From Bifidobacterium asteroides (lineage in GTDB: Bacteria; Actinomycetota; Actinomycetes; Actinomycetales; Bifidobacteriaceae), in the NCBI RefSeq assembly GCF_019469425.1, contig NZ_CP048272.1:1674001-1738000 (forward strand): 64,000 nucleotides of DNA. The letters are read 5' to 3'. Position numbers and translations under genes: made by a program. Below are positions 55,133 through 63,937 of this stretch, one piece after another. Each line of letters opens with the position of its first letter. Position 1 is the first letter of the stretch. The notes beneath the pieces were generated by a model. It was given only the letters and a program-made list of their open reading frames with translations, was not told where the DNA came from and ran no database searches.

Positions 55133-56101
55133 CTACTCCTCGTCCTCTTGCTCGACCCGTTGCTGGACGTTGGTGAAAACGACAGAGATCACGATGATGA
55201 CGATGGTCAGAGCCGTGGATATGGCCGCGCCATAGCCGACCTGTTGAGATTGGAAGAACTGTGTGTACGAATAGTAAGAAGGTACGATAGTGCTGTCGCC
55301 AGGCCCTCCCTTGGTCAGCATGTACACCGGAGCAAAGACCTTCAAGGCCGCAATGGTGCAAGTCAGAGCCACCACAAAGATTTCCGGCTTGATGGCTGGC
55401 AGGGTGATGACTCTGAACCGCTGCCACCAATTTGCCCCGTCCAAACTCGCCGCCTCGTAAAGCTCAGGATCGACACGCTGCAGTCCGGACATGAATATGA
55501 CCAGGGGATAACCCAGCTGAATCCAAATCATGATGATCATCAGGAATACCAAGGCGGTATCGGGCGAGCCCAGCCAGTTGTGCTGAAAACGTCCCAGCCC
55601 TAGTCCTTTGAGTATGGCATTCAGCGCGCCGTTCTCGGGGCGGAATATCCAACCCATGACCAGAGCCGCCACCGAGATGGGCAGGAGCTGAGGGAAGTAG
55701 TAAACTGCGCGCATGGTTGAAGCTGTCTTGGCTCCGAACCGTTTTTGGACCACATCGAAGACCAGGGAGGCCAAGACCAGACCGATCAGGATGGGGATGA
55801 CGACCATGGCCACGATCATCCATATGGAGTTGCGGAAGGAGGCCCAGAACGTGGCATCCTTGACCAGCCGCGACCAGTTGTCAATGCCGGCCCACCGTGG
55901 AGGCCGTATCCCCCGGTAGTTGGTGAAGCTCAGATAGATGTTCCAGATTGCCGGCACGATGATGATCCATAAAAGAACCAGTAACCCCGGTATCAGATAC
56001 CACCAGAACCGATTGGAGGGATTGCCTGGTATCCTGGACATCCCTCGTTCCTGATCGGTCTTGGCAGCGATCGGTGCAGGATTTGCACTTCGAGACCCCA
56101 T
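55133..56101 (-). CDS. Sugar ABC transporter permease (MalF type)
   Basis: 322 residues. A hydrophilic N-terminus leads into six membrane segments. The EAA loop is YEAASLDGANWWQRFRVITLPAIKP. It pairs with the MalG-type permease. The ATPase is not encoded here; such importers usually share a common MsmK-like ATPase made elsewhere. Confidence 0.93.
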   Translation of the reverse strand: MGSRSANPAPIAAKTDQERGMSRIPGNPSNRFWWYLIPGLLVLLWIIIVPAIWNIYLSFTNYRGIRPPRWAGIDNWSRLVKDATFWASFRNSIWMIVAMVVIPILIGLVLASLVFDVVQKRFGAKTASTMRAVYYFPQLLPISVAALVMGWIFRPENGALNAILKGLGLGRFQHNWLGSPDTALVFLMIIMIWIQLGYPLVIFMSGLQRVDPELYEAASLDGANWWQRFRVITLPAIKPEIFVVALTCTIAALKVFAPVYMLTKGGPGDSTIVPSYYSYTQFFQSQQVGYGAAISTALTIVIIVISVVFTNVQQRVEQEDEE

Positions 56102-56140
56102 TGTTCGTTTCTCCTCAGCCTGAAAATATGTCTATCAGGG

Positions 56141-56205
56141 TCCGCTGCAGATAGCAGCGGAGCGGAGGCCGACGGCTGCCTGATCAAGTGCGCAACCGTC
56201 GGCCT
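56141..56205 (-). promoter_or_regulatory. Two hairpins between binding protein and permease genes
   Basis: TCCGCTGC/GCAGCGGA (56141-56161) and AGGCCGACGG/CCGTCGGCCT (56166-56205), both perfect. Neither is followed by a long T-run. They probably stabilise the binding-protein message or lower permease expression. Confidence 0.65.
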
Positions 56206-56214
56206 ATGGTTTGA

Positions 56215-57531
56215 CTACTTCCTGAGACCCGATGTCTCGACGCCTTTGTCATACTTGCCCTGAAGCTCAGTAAGCACAGCCTTGGTGTCCTTGGTCCCGT
56301 TGACCAATTCCTGCAGGCCTGCATTGAGCTCGTCATAGAAGGTCGAGGTCGGCCAATCCGGATAGTAGCCCAGACGATCATCCTTGATGACCTGGTTGAA
56401 ACCGGCGATCAGCTCCTTGCTCTTAGGGTCGCTTATCTGGGCAGGATCAGCAGCAATGGGCAATCCGCCGGAGTTTCCCATCAGGTTCTGATTTTCTTTG
56501 CTCAACGTCATGTCAATGAACTTCGCAGCAGCGTCCTTTTTCTTGGAACGCTCGGGAATCACCCAGATGTTGCCGGACCCGCCAGGGATCTTCTTGGTTT
56601 CAGGGAAGAGACCGACCTCCCAATTGACGTTGGGAATGTCGCTTTGGAAACGGCCGAACCACCAAGAGCCCGAGAACAGCATGGGGTAGGTCCCCTTCAT
56701 GAAGTTCTGTCCGGCATCCTCAGCTTTCAGGCCCGTCGAGTCTTTGCTGATGTATCCCTTGTCCACCCAGTCCTTAATGGTTTCAGTGGCATAGGTCATG
56801 GCAGGGCCTTGCCAGTCCACCTTGCCGTCGTAGCGCTGATAGGCGTTGATTAACCGCTGATCGGCTTTTTGAAGGACCAACTGCCACCAGAGATGTTGGA
56901 GCGGGTATTCAGCCACACCCTCGGACAGGGCCGTGACACCGTTGTCCCTGAACTTTTGCATGGCCTGTTCCAATTCAGGCATAGTCTTTGGTATGGCTAT
57001 GCCGTACTTGTCGAACATGTCCTTGTTGTAGTACATCATCACCTCTTCGCCATAGGTGGTGATGCCATACCAGTCGCCCGATCCCATGACGCCCTTTTCG
57101 TCGTATCGGCCCGGGACAGCCAAAGATCCAGTGATCTTCTTGTTCCAGTGGTATTTCTTGACATAGTCGTTAAGGTTGGATAGCAAACCCTGGCTTGAGA
57201 GCAAACCTGCAGTAGCATTGCCCTTGTTGTATTCCATTACATCCGGGGCGTCATCAGAGTTGAGGATCTGGCTGGCGTTTTGCCTGATTTGCTCGAAGGT
57301 CTTCTTCTCGAAGTTGACCTTGATACCGGTCTTCTTCTGAAAATCAGCAATGGCCTGCTTCCAGGCCTTGCCCTGGGCGCCGTTATCCTCCTCGTAGTAC
57401 CAGATCTTGATGGAATCGGGATGCTCCTCTTGGGCGCTGTCGCTGCCGCCGCATCCGGATAAGGCCATGATGCCCGCCAGACTTGCCACAGCCGTAACAG
57501 CTGCCATGATTTTCCGGGGAAACTTCATCAC
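56215..57531 (-). CDS. Sugar ABC transporter substrate-binding lipoprotein
   Basis: 438 residues. Signal peptide with lipobox MALSGCGGSD; family 1 extracellular solute-binding domain (IKVNFEKKTFEQIRQNASQIL, KGTYPMLFSGSWWFGRFQ). GGAGTG lies upstream of the ATG. First gene of the alpha-xylosidase operon. Confidence 0.93.
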   Translation of the reverse strand: MMKFPRKIMAAVTAVASLAGIMALSGCGGSDSAQEEHPDSIKIWYYEEDNGAQGKAWKQAIADFQKKTGIKVNFEKKTFEQIRQNASQILNSDDAPDVMEYNKGNATAGLLSSQGLLSNLNDYVKKYHWNKKITGSLAVPGRYDEKGVMGSGDWYGITTYGEEVMMYYNKDMFDKYGIAIPKTMPELEQAMQKFRDNGVTALSEGVAEYPLQHLWWQLVLQKADQRLINAYQRYDGKVDWQGPAMTYATETIKDWVDKGYISKDSTGLKAEDAGQNFMKGTYPMLFSGSWWFGRFQSDIPNVNWEVGLFPETKKIPGGSGNIWVIPERSKKKDAAAKFIDMTLSKENQNLMGNSGGLPIAADPAQISDPKSKELIAGFNQVIKDDRLGYYPDWPTSTFYDELNAGLQELVNGTKDTKAVLTELQGKYDKGVETSGLRK

Positions 57532-57599
57532 TCCTCTTTTCCTAGCTTCATCGCTTGACTGTCTCTTTACTGGACAACCATTCTTAATTTAATGATTTG

Positions 57600-57618
57600 A
57601 CTATACTTGGCATAGTAT
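57600..57618 (-). promoter_or_regulatory. Candidate LacI operator over the sugar operon promoter
   Basis: ACTATACTTGGCATAGTAT is an imperfect dyad: ATACT and AGTAT arms, and nested ACTAT and ATAGT arms. On the minus strand it includes TATAGT, a possible -10 element. It lies 69 bases before the binding-protein ATG. It is AT-rich and unlike classical LacI sites with a central CG. Confidence 0.45.
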
Positions 57619-57706
57619 TTCGACGTTTTTCGATAACCTATGGCGCTGGATGACAGCTGGTATCAGCCTTGTGCGACAGTGCACGAAGAATCACAGCTTG
57701 CAGTTC

Positions 57707-58735
57707 TCAGCTATGCAGCCGGACCGGGCCAACAGATCCCCTGCGCTTATAGTCGGAATGAATCAGCTCCACTGTCCCCGGCTTTTCCCCCACGCCTTCC
57801 AAACACTCCATCAGCATGTCCACCCCGCGAGAGCATGTTTCATGTGGCCTCATGGGAATCTCATCAAGAGGACGTTCAAGAACAGAGGCATTGCCAAAAG
57901 TGCTTAACGCCAGCATGGAAATATCCTTTGGAATCGAAAGGCCCTGTTTTGAAAGAGCAACGATGATGTTGTTCATGTGACTGATGCTGGTCTGGGCCAT
58001 GATTGCCGTGATCTCGGGATCCAGCTGAAAAGCCCGGCCAATCAATTGACCGACATGCCTGGCATCGTCACCGATGGAGCATAGAAAAGTCATCTTCATA
58101 CCCAGCACCCGGGCCCTGTCTATGGCAGCCTTTTTGGTCCGAACCAGAAAGTTGGATCCTTTCTCATAGGACTGACTGTTGGCCCCCACCATGAGCAGAT
58201 GTCGATGGCCCATCCGATAAAGCTCATCGACAGCGCGTCGGCCCATGGCATGAAAATCAACGTCAACGGAAATCAGATTGGCTGGATTCCTGGCATAGCC
58301 GATAGAGACATAGGGCACTAGGGAGGTATGAGCCTGGGCTACACGCGGATCCTCCATGGTCACATCCAACAGAAGAACGCCATCGATCATTCCGCTGTAT
58401 GACATTCGCAGGAGTTCGTCCGTGTCATCTTCATCCATTAAAAGCACCACGTTGTAGTGGTAGTGTCTAGCCCTGGCGACCACGGCAAAGAAAAAGGTAG
58501 CATAGTTCGAATAGTCGGTATAAGGATGCATGGGCGAGCTCAACGCGATCAGATGTGTTCTGCGCTCCCTTCGGAGCATGGCGGCTCCTGATCCTGGATG
58601 ATAATCCAATTGCTGGGCTGCCTTGAGAACCCTGATCTTTGTCGCATCGCTTACAGGTCGCTTGCCCGAGAATACATAGGAAACAGTACTTATGGAAATT
58701 CCCGCCAAAGCGGCAACATCCTTGATACCGGCCAA
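57707..58735 (-). CDS. LacI-family regulator of the alpha-xylosidase operon
   Basis: 342 residues. The HTH (about 1-55) is MAGIKDVAALAGISISTVSY...RPVSDATKIRVLKAAQQLDYHPG. A periplasmic-binding-protein-like effector domain follows, with AIMAQTSISHMNNIIVAL. It starts with TTG behind AAAGGAGG. It is upstream of the ABC genes on the same strand. The likely effector is a xylose-containing sugar. Confidence 0.9.
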   Translation of the reverse strand: MAGIKDVAALAGISISTVSYVFSGKRPVSDATKIRVLKAAQQLDYHPGSGAAMLRRERRTHLIALSSPMHPYTDYSNYATFFFAVVARARHYHYNVVLLMDEDDTDELLRMSYSGMIDGVLLLDVTMEDPRVAQAHTSLVPYVSIGYARNPANLISVDVDFHAMGRRAVDELYRMGHRHLLMVGANSQSYEKGSNFLVRTKKAAIDRARVLGMKMTFLCSIGDDARHVGQLIGRAFQLDPEITAIMAQTSISHMNNIIVALSKQGLSIPKDISMLALSTFGNASVLERPLDEIPMRPHETCSRGVDMLMECLEGVGEKPGTVELIHSDYKRRGSVGPVRLHS

Positions 58736-58760
58736 AGGACCTCCTTTAGCAGGAAGGCAT

Positions 58761-58775
58761 AAGATGCCCTATCTT
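58761..58775 (-). promoter_or_regulatory. Inverted repeat before the LacI gene
   Basis: AAGAT/ATCTT with a five-base spacer, 26 bases before the TTG start; a possible autoregulatory site. Confidence 0.35.
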
Positions 58776-58831
58776 AAGATTCGGTCTTGCACACCAGGGC
58801 TCAAGCGCATGCCCTCACCAGAAAGTATATG

Positions 58832-58860
58832 AAAAAGGCCCCGGCCGTCGGGCCGGGACC
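58832..58860 (-). terminator. Terminator after tRNA-Ser(CGA)
   Basis: CCCGGCC/GGCCGGG stem (58840-58857) with a CGAC loop, then GCC and TTTTT on the minus strand. Confidence 0.85.
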
Positions 58861-58867
58861 AATGGGG

Positions 58868-58953
58868 CGGTTGAGGCGAGATTCGAACTCGCGGAGGGAG
58901 TTGCCCTCACACGCTTTCGAGGCGTGCTCCTTAGACCGCTCGGACACTCAACC
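58868..58953 (-). tRNA. tRNA-Ser (anticodon CGA)
   Basis: 86 bases, class II fold with a long variable arm. The acceptor is GGTTGAG/CTCAACC and the anticodon stem CACGC/GCGTG with loop CTCGAAA, giving CGA (reads UCG). CCA is not encoded. It stands alone between the LacI gene and truA. Confidence 0.96.
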
Positions 58954-58991
58954 ATGGTCGTTGCCCGACACTGCCGAACAACAACTTTTCT

Positions 58992-59019
58992 ATTATGCCA
59001 CAGAGTCCCTACCTGGCAA
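58992..59019 (-). promoter_or_regulatory. Promoter of tRNA-Ser(CGA)
   Basis: On the minus strand TTGCCA, a 16-base spacer and CATAAT; it reads toward the tRNA. Confidence 0.55.
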
Positions 59020-59061
59020 ACGGCGTGGCGCAGTCAACCGGCACAAAAAACAACCCTGACG

Positions 59062-60024
59062 TCAAAGTGTACGGCGGGCTCGGATGGCCTGCGCCCGTTC
59101 AGCAAGCCGGTCATCAGGCGGGTAGGCCACATGTTCCAGGGTCAGGCCTCGAGCATCTATGGGACCGGTGGAACCTTCGCGCAGGGGGTAGGCCACCTTG
59201 TCGGCAAACCATTGCACGGACCGGCGTCCCCGACCCACCTGAATGCAGGCCGCGACCAGTGAGCGGACCATGTTATGGGCAAATGCATCGGCAACAATCC
59301 GAAAGACGGTAATCCCAGACTCCATGAAGGACGGAATATATCCTACGGCACTCTGCCCCGGAGCAACTTCTAACAGATTCACGGCTGGGACCAGTTCCCA
59401 ATGCGCGGCCAGGACCTTGCGTATAGTCGTGCCGCCGGGGTTTGGCCGGGCGAAGGAGCCGAAGTCATGCAGGCCGATGCACTTCGCTGCAGCCTCATTC
59501 ATAGCCTGCAGATCCAGGCTTCCCTCCAGGTTCAGCACATAGCCCCGCATGCGCGGATCCTCTGGCTGACCCCCCTGGCTGACCCGATAGACATAGGTGC
59601 GTTCCAGGGCGGAGAAGCGGGCATCGAAGCCTGTGGGAGCGGCTCTGAGTCCAAGTAGAGCAATGTCAGCCGGCAACAGGTGCCGAAGACGGCGTTCCAA
59701 GGCCGAAGCACCATCGACCCCCATATGTCCCTTACAGGATTCAAGCACAGCGTCGGGAACGTCCAGGTGTGCCACCTGGTGAGATGCGTGGACCCCAGTG
59801 TCGGTCCTACCAGCCACAACCAGCCTTGGTTCCCAGACGTCTTGGCTATGGGAAACCTCACCATTCGATCTGCGGGCTCCAGTGATCAGAGACAGGGCAT
59901 GCTCGATGCAGCCCTGGACCGTGCGCAGCCCAGGCTGCCGGGCCCAGCCATGGAAGCCGCCGCCGTCGTAGGCCAGGTCCATGCGCAGTCTGACAAGGGA
60001 CATCTCCCCTTCCCGATCTTCCAT
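59062..60024 (-). CDS. truA: tRNA pseudouridine(38-40) synthase TruA
   Basis: 320 residues from the ATG at 60024 (GGGAGG five bases upstream); the ATG at 60003 is a second possibility. The catalytic Asp is in VVAGRTDTGVHASHQVAH, and LDLAYDGGGF-like opening (MDLAYDGGGFHGWARQPG) is typical. SYSFHHNMVRSL-type motif appears as AHNMVRSLVAACIQVGRG. It modifies the anticodon arm of many tRNAs. It follows rplQ, as in other bacteria. Confidence 0.95.
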   Translation of the reverse strand: MEDREGEMSLVRLRMDLAYDGGGFHGWARQPGLRTVQGCIEHALSLITGARRSNGEVSHSQDVWEPRLVVAGRTDTGVHASHQVAHLDVPDAVLESCKGHMGVDGASALERRLRHLLPADIALLGLRAAPTGFDARFSALERTYVYRVSQGGQPEDPRMRGYVLNLEGSLDLQAMNEAAAKCIGLHDFGSFARPNPGGTTIRKVLAAHWELVPAVNLLEVAPGQSAVGYIPSFMESGITVFRIVADAFAHNMVRSLVAACIQVGRGRRSVQWFADKVAYPLREGSTGPIDARGLTLEHVAYPPDDRLAERAQAIRARRTL

Positions 60025-60102
60025 CACGACCTCCCTGGCACCAATGACAAACGAGGCCGGAGAGCCACGCTCCCCGACCCCGTCATCAGATGCAAAGACC
60101 GA

Positions 60103-60747
60103 TTACTCGGCGGCCTTCTCGGCATCCTCAGCCACGTCGGCATCCTCCTCAGCCTGAGCTTCCGCCTGATCTGCCTTGTTGGCGGTCTGCTCCAGATCCT
60201 CGGCGGCCTGGTCAGCTTGAGCCACGTCCTGATCGGACTCGTTGGCCTCGACGGCCTGGTCGACCGCATCCTTGGCAGCGCCTTCGGCGACGGCGGCATC
60301 AGTGGCTGCTGCCACCTCGGCGTTGTCGTCCTTGGCAGCCACCTTGGCTGCGGACTCAGCCTCCTTGACAACGGCCTTCTTGGCCGACAGGGGCTCGGTG
60401 ACCAGCTCGATCACAGCCTGCGGGGAGTTGTCTCCTCGGCGGGGCGCGATCTTAGTAATGCGGGTGTAACCACCCTCACGCTGCTGCATCTGCTCGGCAA
60501 TCTGCGTGAACAGGCTATGGACCACAGACTTATCACGAATGACGCGCATGACGCGGCGACGGGCGGGCAGATCCCCGCGCTTGGCGAAGGTGATCAGCCG
60601 CTCAGCCAGCGGACGCAGACGCTTGGCCTTGGGCAGGGTGGTCGTGATACGACCGTTGGCGAAGAGGCTGGTGGCCATGTTGGCCAGCATAAGCCGCTCG
60701 TGCGCCGGACTAGAGGCCAGACGTGGGCCCTTGCTAGGTTTTGGCAT
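60103..60747 (-). CDS. rplQ: 50S ribosomal protein L17 with acidic tail
   Basis: 214 residues. The first about 118 residues are L17 ([33 protein letters not shown]). The rest is a tail of Ala, Glu, Asp, Val and Gln with little complexity, nearly doubling the usual size. GTAAGGAGA precedes the ATG. The Ala/Glu/Asp tail has no recognised role; it also occurs in relatives, with varied length. Confidence 0.94.
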   Translation of the reverse strand: MPKPSKGPRLASSPAHERLMLANMATSLFANGRITTTLPKAKRLRPLAERLITFAKRGDLPARRRVMRVIRDKSVVHSLFTQIAEQMQQREGGYTRITKIAPRRGDNSPQAVIELVTEPLSAKKAVVKEAESAAKVAAKDDNAEVAAATDAAVAEGAAKDAVDQAVEANESDQDVAQADQAAEDLEQTANKADQAEAQAEEDADVAEDAEKAAE

Positions 60748-60872
60748 TGGATTATCTCCTTACGGCCCGGGAGGACAGGTGGGCATACGCCCGAACATCC
60801 GACTTCCCGGAATTGCTGTCAGCAGGCGACGGAACCCTTCCCCTCGCCTGCTCATACGAAGGCTGCGATCCT

Positions 60873-61865
60873 TCACTCGTCGTCAGGCGAGAAGAAGGTG
60901 CCTCCCTCGAGATTATTGGTGTCGAAGCCCAGCGGGGAGGCCTTCAACGACAGCCCCATGCCCTCAAGCTTCTCCTTGACCTCGTCGATGGACTTCATGC
61001 CGAAGTTGCGGATGTCCAGCAGATCCTGCTCAGTATGCGAGACCAGCTCACCGATGGTGTGGATTCCTTCGCGCTTGAGGCAGTTGTAGGAACGCTGCGT
61101 CAGGTTCAGGTCCTCAATCGGCACGGACATCTGCGGATCGGCCTCTTCCACCACAGGCTCGGGTCCGACCTCCACGCCCTCAGCCTGGGTGTTGAGTTCA
61201 CGGCAGAGGCCGAAAAGCTCGACCAGGGTCGACCCAGCGGATGCCACCGCGTCACGCGGCGAAATGGCAGGCTTGGTCTCCACATCCAGGATCAGTTTGT
61301 CGAAATCCGTGCGCTGTTCGACACGGGTGGCCTCGACCTTGTAGCTGACCTTGAGCACAGGAGAGTAGATGGAATCGACCGGGATGCGGCCAATCTCATC
61401 GTTGTCCTGCTTGTTGAGCTGGGCCTGGACGTATCCACGCCCGCGCTCCACCGTGAACTCGATCTCCAGCTCGCCATCCTCAGCCAGGGTCGCGATATGC
61501 AGATCAGGATTGGCCACTGTGACGCCGGCCGGCGGGGTGATATCCCCGGCGGTGGCCTCGCCCTTGCCGCTCTTGCGCAAATACATGACCACAGGCTCGT
61601 CGTACTCGCTGGTCAGCACGATTCCTTTGATGTTGAGCAGGATCTCAGTGACGTCCTCCTCCACACCTGGCAACGTGGTGAACTCGTGCAGGGCACCCGA
61701 GATGCGGACCGAGGTCACAGCCGCACCGGGTATGGAGCTCAGCAGGGTACGACGCAGGGAGTTGCCCAAGGTGTACCCAAATCCCGGCTCCAACGGCTCG
61801 ATGGTGAAACGGGAGCGCTGGGCATTGACGACTTCTTCAGTAAGAGTCGGACGCTGTGCAATAAG
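60873..61865 (-). CDS. rpoA: RNA polymerase alpha subunit
   Basis: 330 residues from the GTG at 61865 (AAAGGATAG upstream). The N-terminal dimerisation domain contains [27 protein letters not shown] in its local form ([19 protein letters not shown]). The C-terminal DNA-binding domain has [22 protein letters not shown] and [17 protein letters not shown]. The C-terminus ends acidic. Confidence 0.97.
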   Translation of the reverse strand, partial: LIAQRPTLTEEVVNAQRSRFTIEPLEPGFGYTLGNSLRRTLLSSIPGAAVTSVRISGALHEFTTLPGVEEDVTEILLNIKGIVLTSEYDEPVVMYLRKSGKGEATAGDITPPAGVTVANPDLHIATLAEDGELEIEFTVERGRGYVQAQLNKQDNDEIGRIPVDSIYSPVLKVSYKVEATRVEQRTDFDKLILDVETKPAISPRDAVASAGSTLVELFGLCRELNTQAEGVEVGPEPVVEEADPQMSVPIEDLNLTQRSYNCLKREGIHTIGELVSHTEQDLLDIRNFGMKSIDEVKEKLEGMGLSLKASPLGFDTNNLEGGTFFSPDDE

Positions 61866-61943
61866 CACTGTTGCTATCCTTTCAGCTCCGACCGGTGGTG
61901 CACTCACCAGTCTTCGCGGGTGGATTCATGGGTTTTCTAGTGC

Positions 61944-62342
61944 TCAGACGCGACGGCGCTTGGGAGGACGAACGCCATTGTGTGCCTGTGGGGTCACATC
62001 GGAGATGGAACCGACCTCCAGGCCTGCGGACTGCAGGGAACGGATGGCGGTCTCACGGCCCGAGCCCGGGCCCTTGACGAAGACATCCACCTTTTTGACC
62101 CCGTGCTCCATAGCCTTGCGGGCTGCGGATTCGGCGGCCATGCCCGCTGCGTAAGGAGTAGACTTACGGGAGCCCTTGAAGCCTACATCGCCGCCAGAAG
62201 CCCAGGCTACTACAGCACCGGAAGGATCGGTGATGGAGATGATGGTGTTGTTGAATGTTGACTTGATATGCGCCTGCCCGACCGGAACCGACTTGCGATC
62301 CCGACGACGAGGCTTGCGCGCGGCCTGCTTTGCTGCTGCCAT
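61944..62342 (-). CDS. rpsK: 30S ribosomal protein S11
   Basis: 132 residues from the ATG at 62342 (GAGGATC upstream). Motifs: [32 protein letters not shown] and [19 protein letters not shown]. Core 30S platform protein. The gene order rpsM-rpsK-rpoA lacks rpsD between rpsK and rpoA. Confidence 0.97.
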   Translation of the reverse strand: MAAAKQAARKPRRRDRKSVPVGQAHIKSTFNNTIISITDPSGAVVAWASGGDVGFKGSRKSTPYAAGMAAESAARKAMEHGVKKVDVFVKGPGSGRETAIRSLQSAGLEVGSISDVTPQAHNGVRPPKRRRV

Positions 62343-62422
62343 TGATCCTCGTTTCCTTGTCACGAATAACTGATTGCTAGTGCGAACCATCGGGGACCCT
62401 CATCCCCGCTTCGCATACGGCC

Positions 62423-62800
62423 TTACTTGGTCGCCTTCTTCTTTCCGGCGACGGTGCGCTTGGGTCCCTTGCGGGTGCGGGCGTTGGTCTTGGTCCGCTG
62501 ACCGCGCACAGGCAGGCCCCGGCGATGGCGCTGGCCCTGATAGCAATTGATCTGGATCTTACGGCGAATATCAGCGTCGATCTCACGACGCAGATCACCC
62601 TCGATCTTGTAGTTTCCCTCGAGGTAATCACGCAGCGTAATGAGCTGCTCGTCCGTGAGATCCTTGACGCGGGTGTCCGGATTCACTCCGGTCGCGGCAA
62701 GTGTTTCCTTGGCGCGAGTACGCCCCACACCGAAGATGTAGGTGAGGGCTATCTCTATGCGCTTCTCGTTGGGGATGTCGACTCCGGCAAGACGTGCCAT
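62423..62800 (-). CDS. rpsM: 30S ribosomal protein S13
   Basis: 125 residues, opening [20 protein letters not shown] and ending [23 protein letters not shown] precedes the ATG. It contacts tRNA in the P site region of the 30S head. Confidence 0.97.
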   Translation of the reverse strand: MARLAGVDIPNEKRIEIALTYIFGVGRTRAKETLAATGVNPDTRVKDLTDEQLITLRDYLEGNYKIEGDLRREIDADIRRKIQINCYQGQRHRRGLPVRGQRTKTNARTRKGPKRTVAGKKKATK

Positions 62801-62933
62801 TGCGATTCCTTTTTTGCTCTACGCAGGTCGTGCACCGAGTCTTCCGGTCTCCCGGCCCGGGCCTGCGCACCCGGGGTTCAGCCTATCGGCTGTGACTCAG
62901 CGCCTTTGGTGTTCGTTGCCGCTGGGAATCCGC

Positions 62934-63047
62934 TCAGCCCTGGCGCTGCTTGTGGCGTGGGTTTTTGCAGATCACCATGACGCGGCCGTGACGACGAATC
63001 ACGCGGCAGTTCTCGCAGATTCTCTTCACACTAGGGCTGACCTTCAT
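62934..63047 (-). CDS. rpmJ: 50S ribosomal protein L36
   Basis: 37 residues: [20 protein letters not shown] followed by [17 protein letters not shown]. The zinc-ribbon ligands Cys-Cys-Cys-His (C11, C14, C27, H32) identify the Zn-binding C+ form. AAAGGAAAACC is upstream. It is followed by a 133-base gap to rpsM, longer than usual in this cluster. Confidence 0.95.
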   Translation of the reverse strand: MKVSPSVKRICENCRVIRRHGRVMVICKNPRHKQRQG

Positions 63048-63072
63048 GGTTTTCCTTTGCTTGTGTACCTTG

Positions 63073-63291
63073 TTACTTGTACCGGTACGTAATCCGTCCG
63101 CGGTTCAGATCATAGGGGCTCATTTCGAGCACCACCCGATCCTGGGGCAGAATGCGGATGTAGTTCTTGCGCATCTTGCCGGAAATGGTGGCCAGCACCA
63201 GGTGCTTGTTCTCGAGCTCGACGCGGAACATCGCATTCGGCAGGGCCTCAACCACACGCCCTTCCACCTCGATCACACCATCTTTTGCCAT
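63073..63291 (-). CDS. infA: Translation initiation factor IF-1
   Basis: 72 residues, standard. The OB fold is seen in [40 protein letters not shown] and [21 protein letters not shown]. The start follows an AAGGCTT-type site. It opens the rpmJ-rpsM-rpsK-rpoA-rplQ cluster. An extended -10 element lies 62 bases upstream. Confidence 0.97.
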   Translation of the reverse strand: MAKDGVIEVEGRVVEALPNAMFRVELENKHLVLATISGKMRKNYIRILPQDRVVLEMSPYDLNRGRITYRYK

Positions 63292-63352
63292 AAGCCTTCT
63301 ATCCGATCCTCGGCCGGTTACACAGCGCGCCGAAAGACACGCCAAATGATAA

Positions 63353-63361
63353 GTATAGCAT
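63353..63361 (-). promoter_or_regulatory. Extended -10 element before infA
   Basis: TGCTATACT on the minus strand. No good -35 at 16-18 bases, so it is a weak call for the ribosomal cluster promoter. Confidence 0.4.
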
Positions 63362-63399
63362 TGATGGACCCAAAACTGGGCAATAGCGTGTTGACACGA

Positions 63400-63421
63400 C
63401 AAAAGGGCCGTCTGAACGGCT
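63400..63421 (-). terminator. Terminator of the Hsp20 gene
   Basis: GCCGT/ACGGC stem with TCAG loop, then CCTTTTGT, on the minus strand. It sits between the Hsp20 stop and infA. Confidence 0.7.
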
Positions 63422-63475
63422 GTCACTCAATCAGTATAGCAGTCGTTCAGGCGGTCCGATAAGGACCGGAATTCC

Positions 63476-63937
63476 TCAGTCCTCAATAGCGATGTTCTGC
63501 GTGTTGTCAGCCGGCTCGATGCTGGTCTTGGGCAGGGTCACCTCCAGAGTGCCGTTGGCATAGTGGGCATGGATGTCCTCCTGGCGAACCTTGTCGCCCA
63601 CGTAGAAGCTACGGGAGCAGGACCCGGTGTAGCGCTCACGCCGAATCCACCGTCCCTGGTCGTCCTTGTCGCCCTGATCACCGTTCTTCTGGGCAGAGAC
63701 AATCAGGTAGCCATCCTCCAGCCGCAGGCCGATGTCCTTCTTGTCGAAGCCGGGCATGTCGATGGAAAGCTGGTACTGTCCATCCTTCTCACGCACATCC
63801 GTGCTCATCAAGGGGCTGTTCAGTGCGTTCTTTGCGCCCTGTCCCTGCCGACGCCCGTCGCGCCAGTTGTTGAAGAAGGGATCGTCGAAGAAATCGCCGA
63901 AAATCGAATTGTTCATCAAGGCGGGAAACATAGCCAT
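63476..63937 (-). CDS. Hsp20/small heat-shock protein
   Basis: 153 residues with an alpha-crystallin domain (about 43-140): QYQLSIDMPGFDKKDIGLRLEDGYLIV and ANGTLEVTLPKT, with RYTGSCSRSFYV. It prevents protein aggregation under heat or oxidative stress. AGGAGATGCGATT precedes the ATG. No clear HAIR/CIRCE element is present in the 63 bases left upstream of it. Confidence 0.94.
   Translation of the reverse strand: MAMFPALMNNSIFGDFFDDPFFNNWRDGRRQGQGAKNALNSPLMSTDVREKDGQYQLSIDMPGFDKKDIGLRLEDGYLIVSAQKNGDQGDKDDQGRWIRRERYTGSCSRSFYVGDKVRQEDIHAHYANGTLEVTLPKTSIEPADNTQNIAIED

Noticed and set aside
59680-61089. 469-codon frame on + across truA, rplQ and rpoA
   Set aside because: Antisense of three well-recognised genes; no ribosome binding site.
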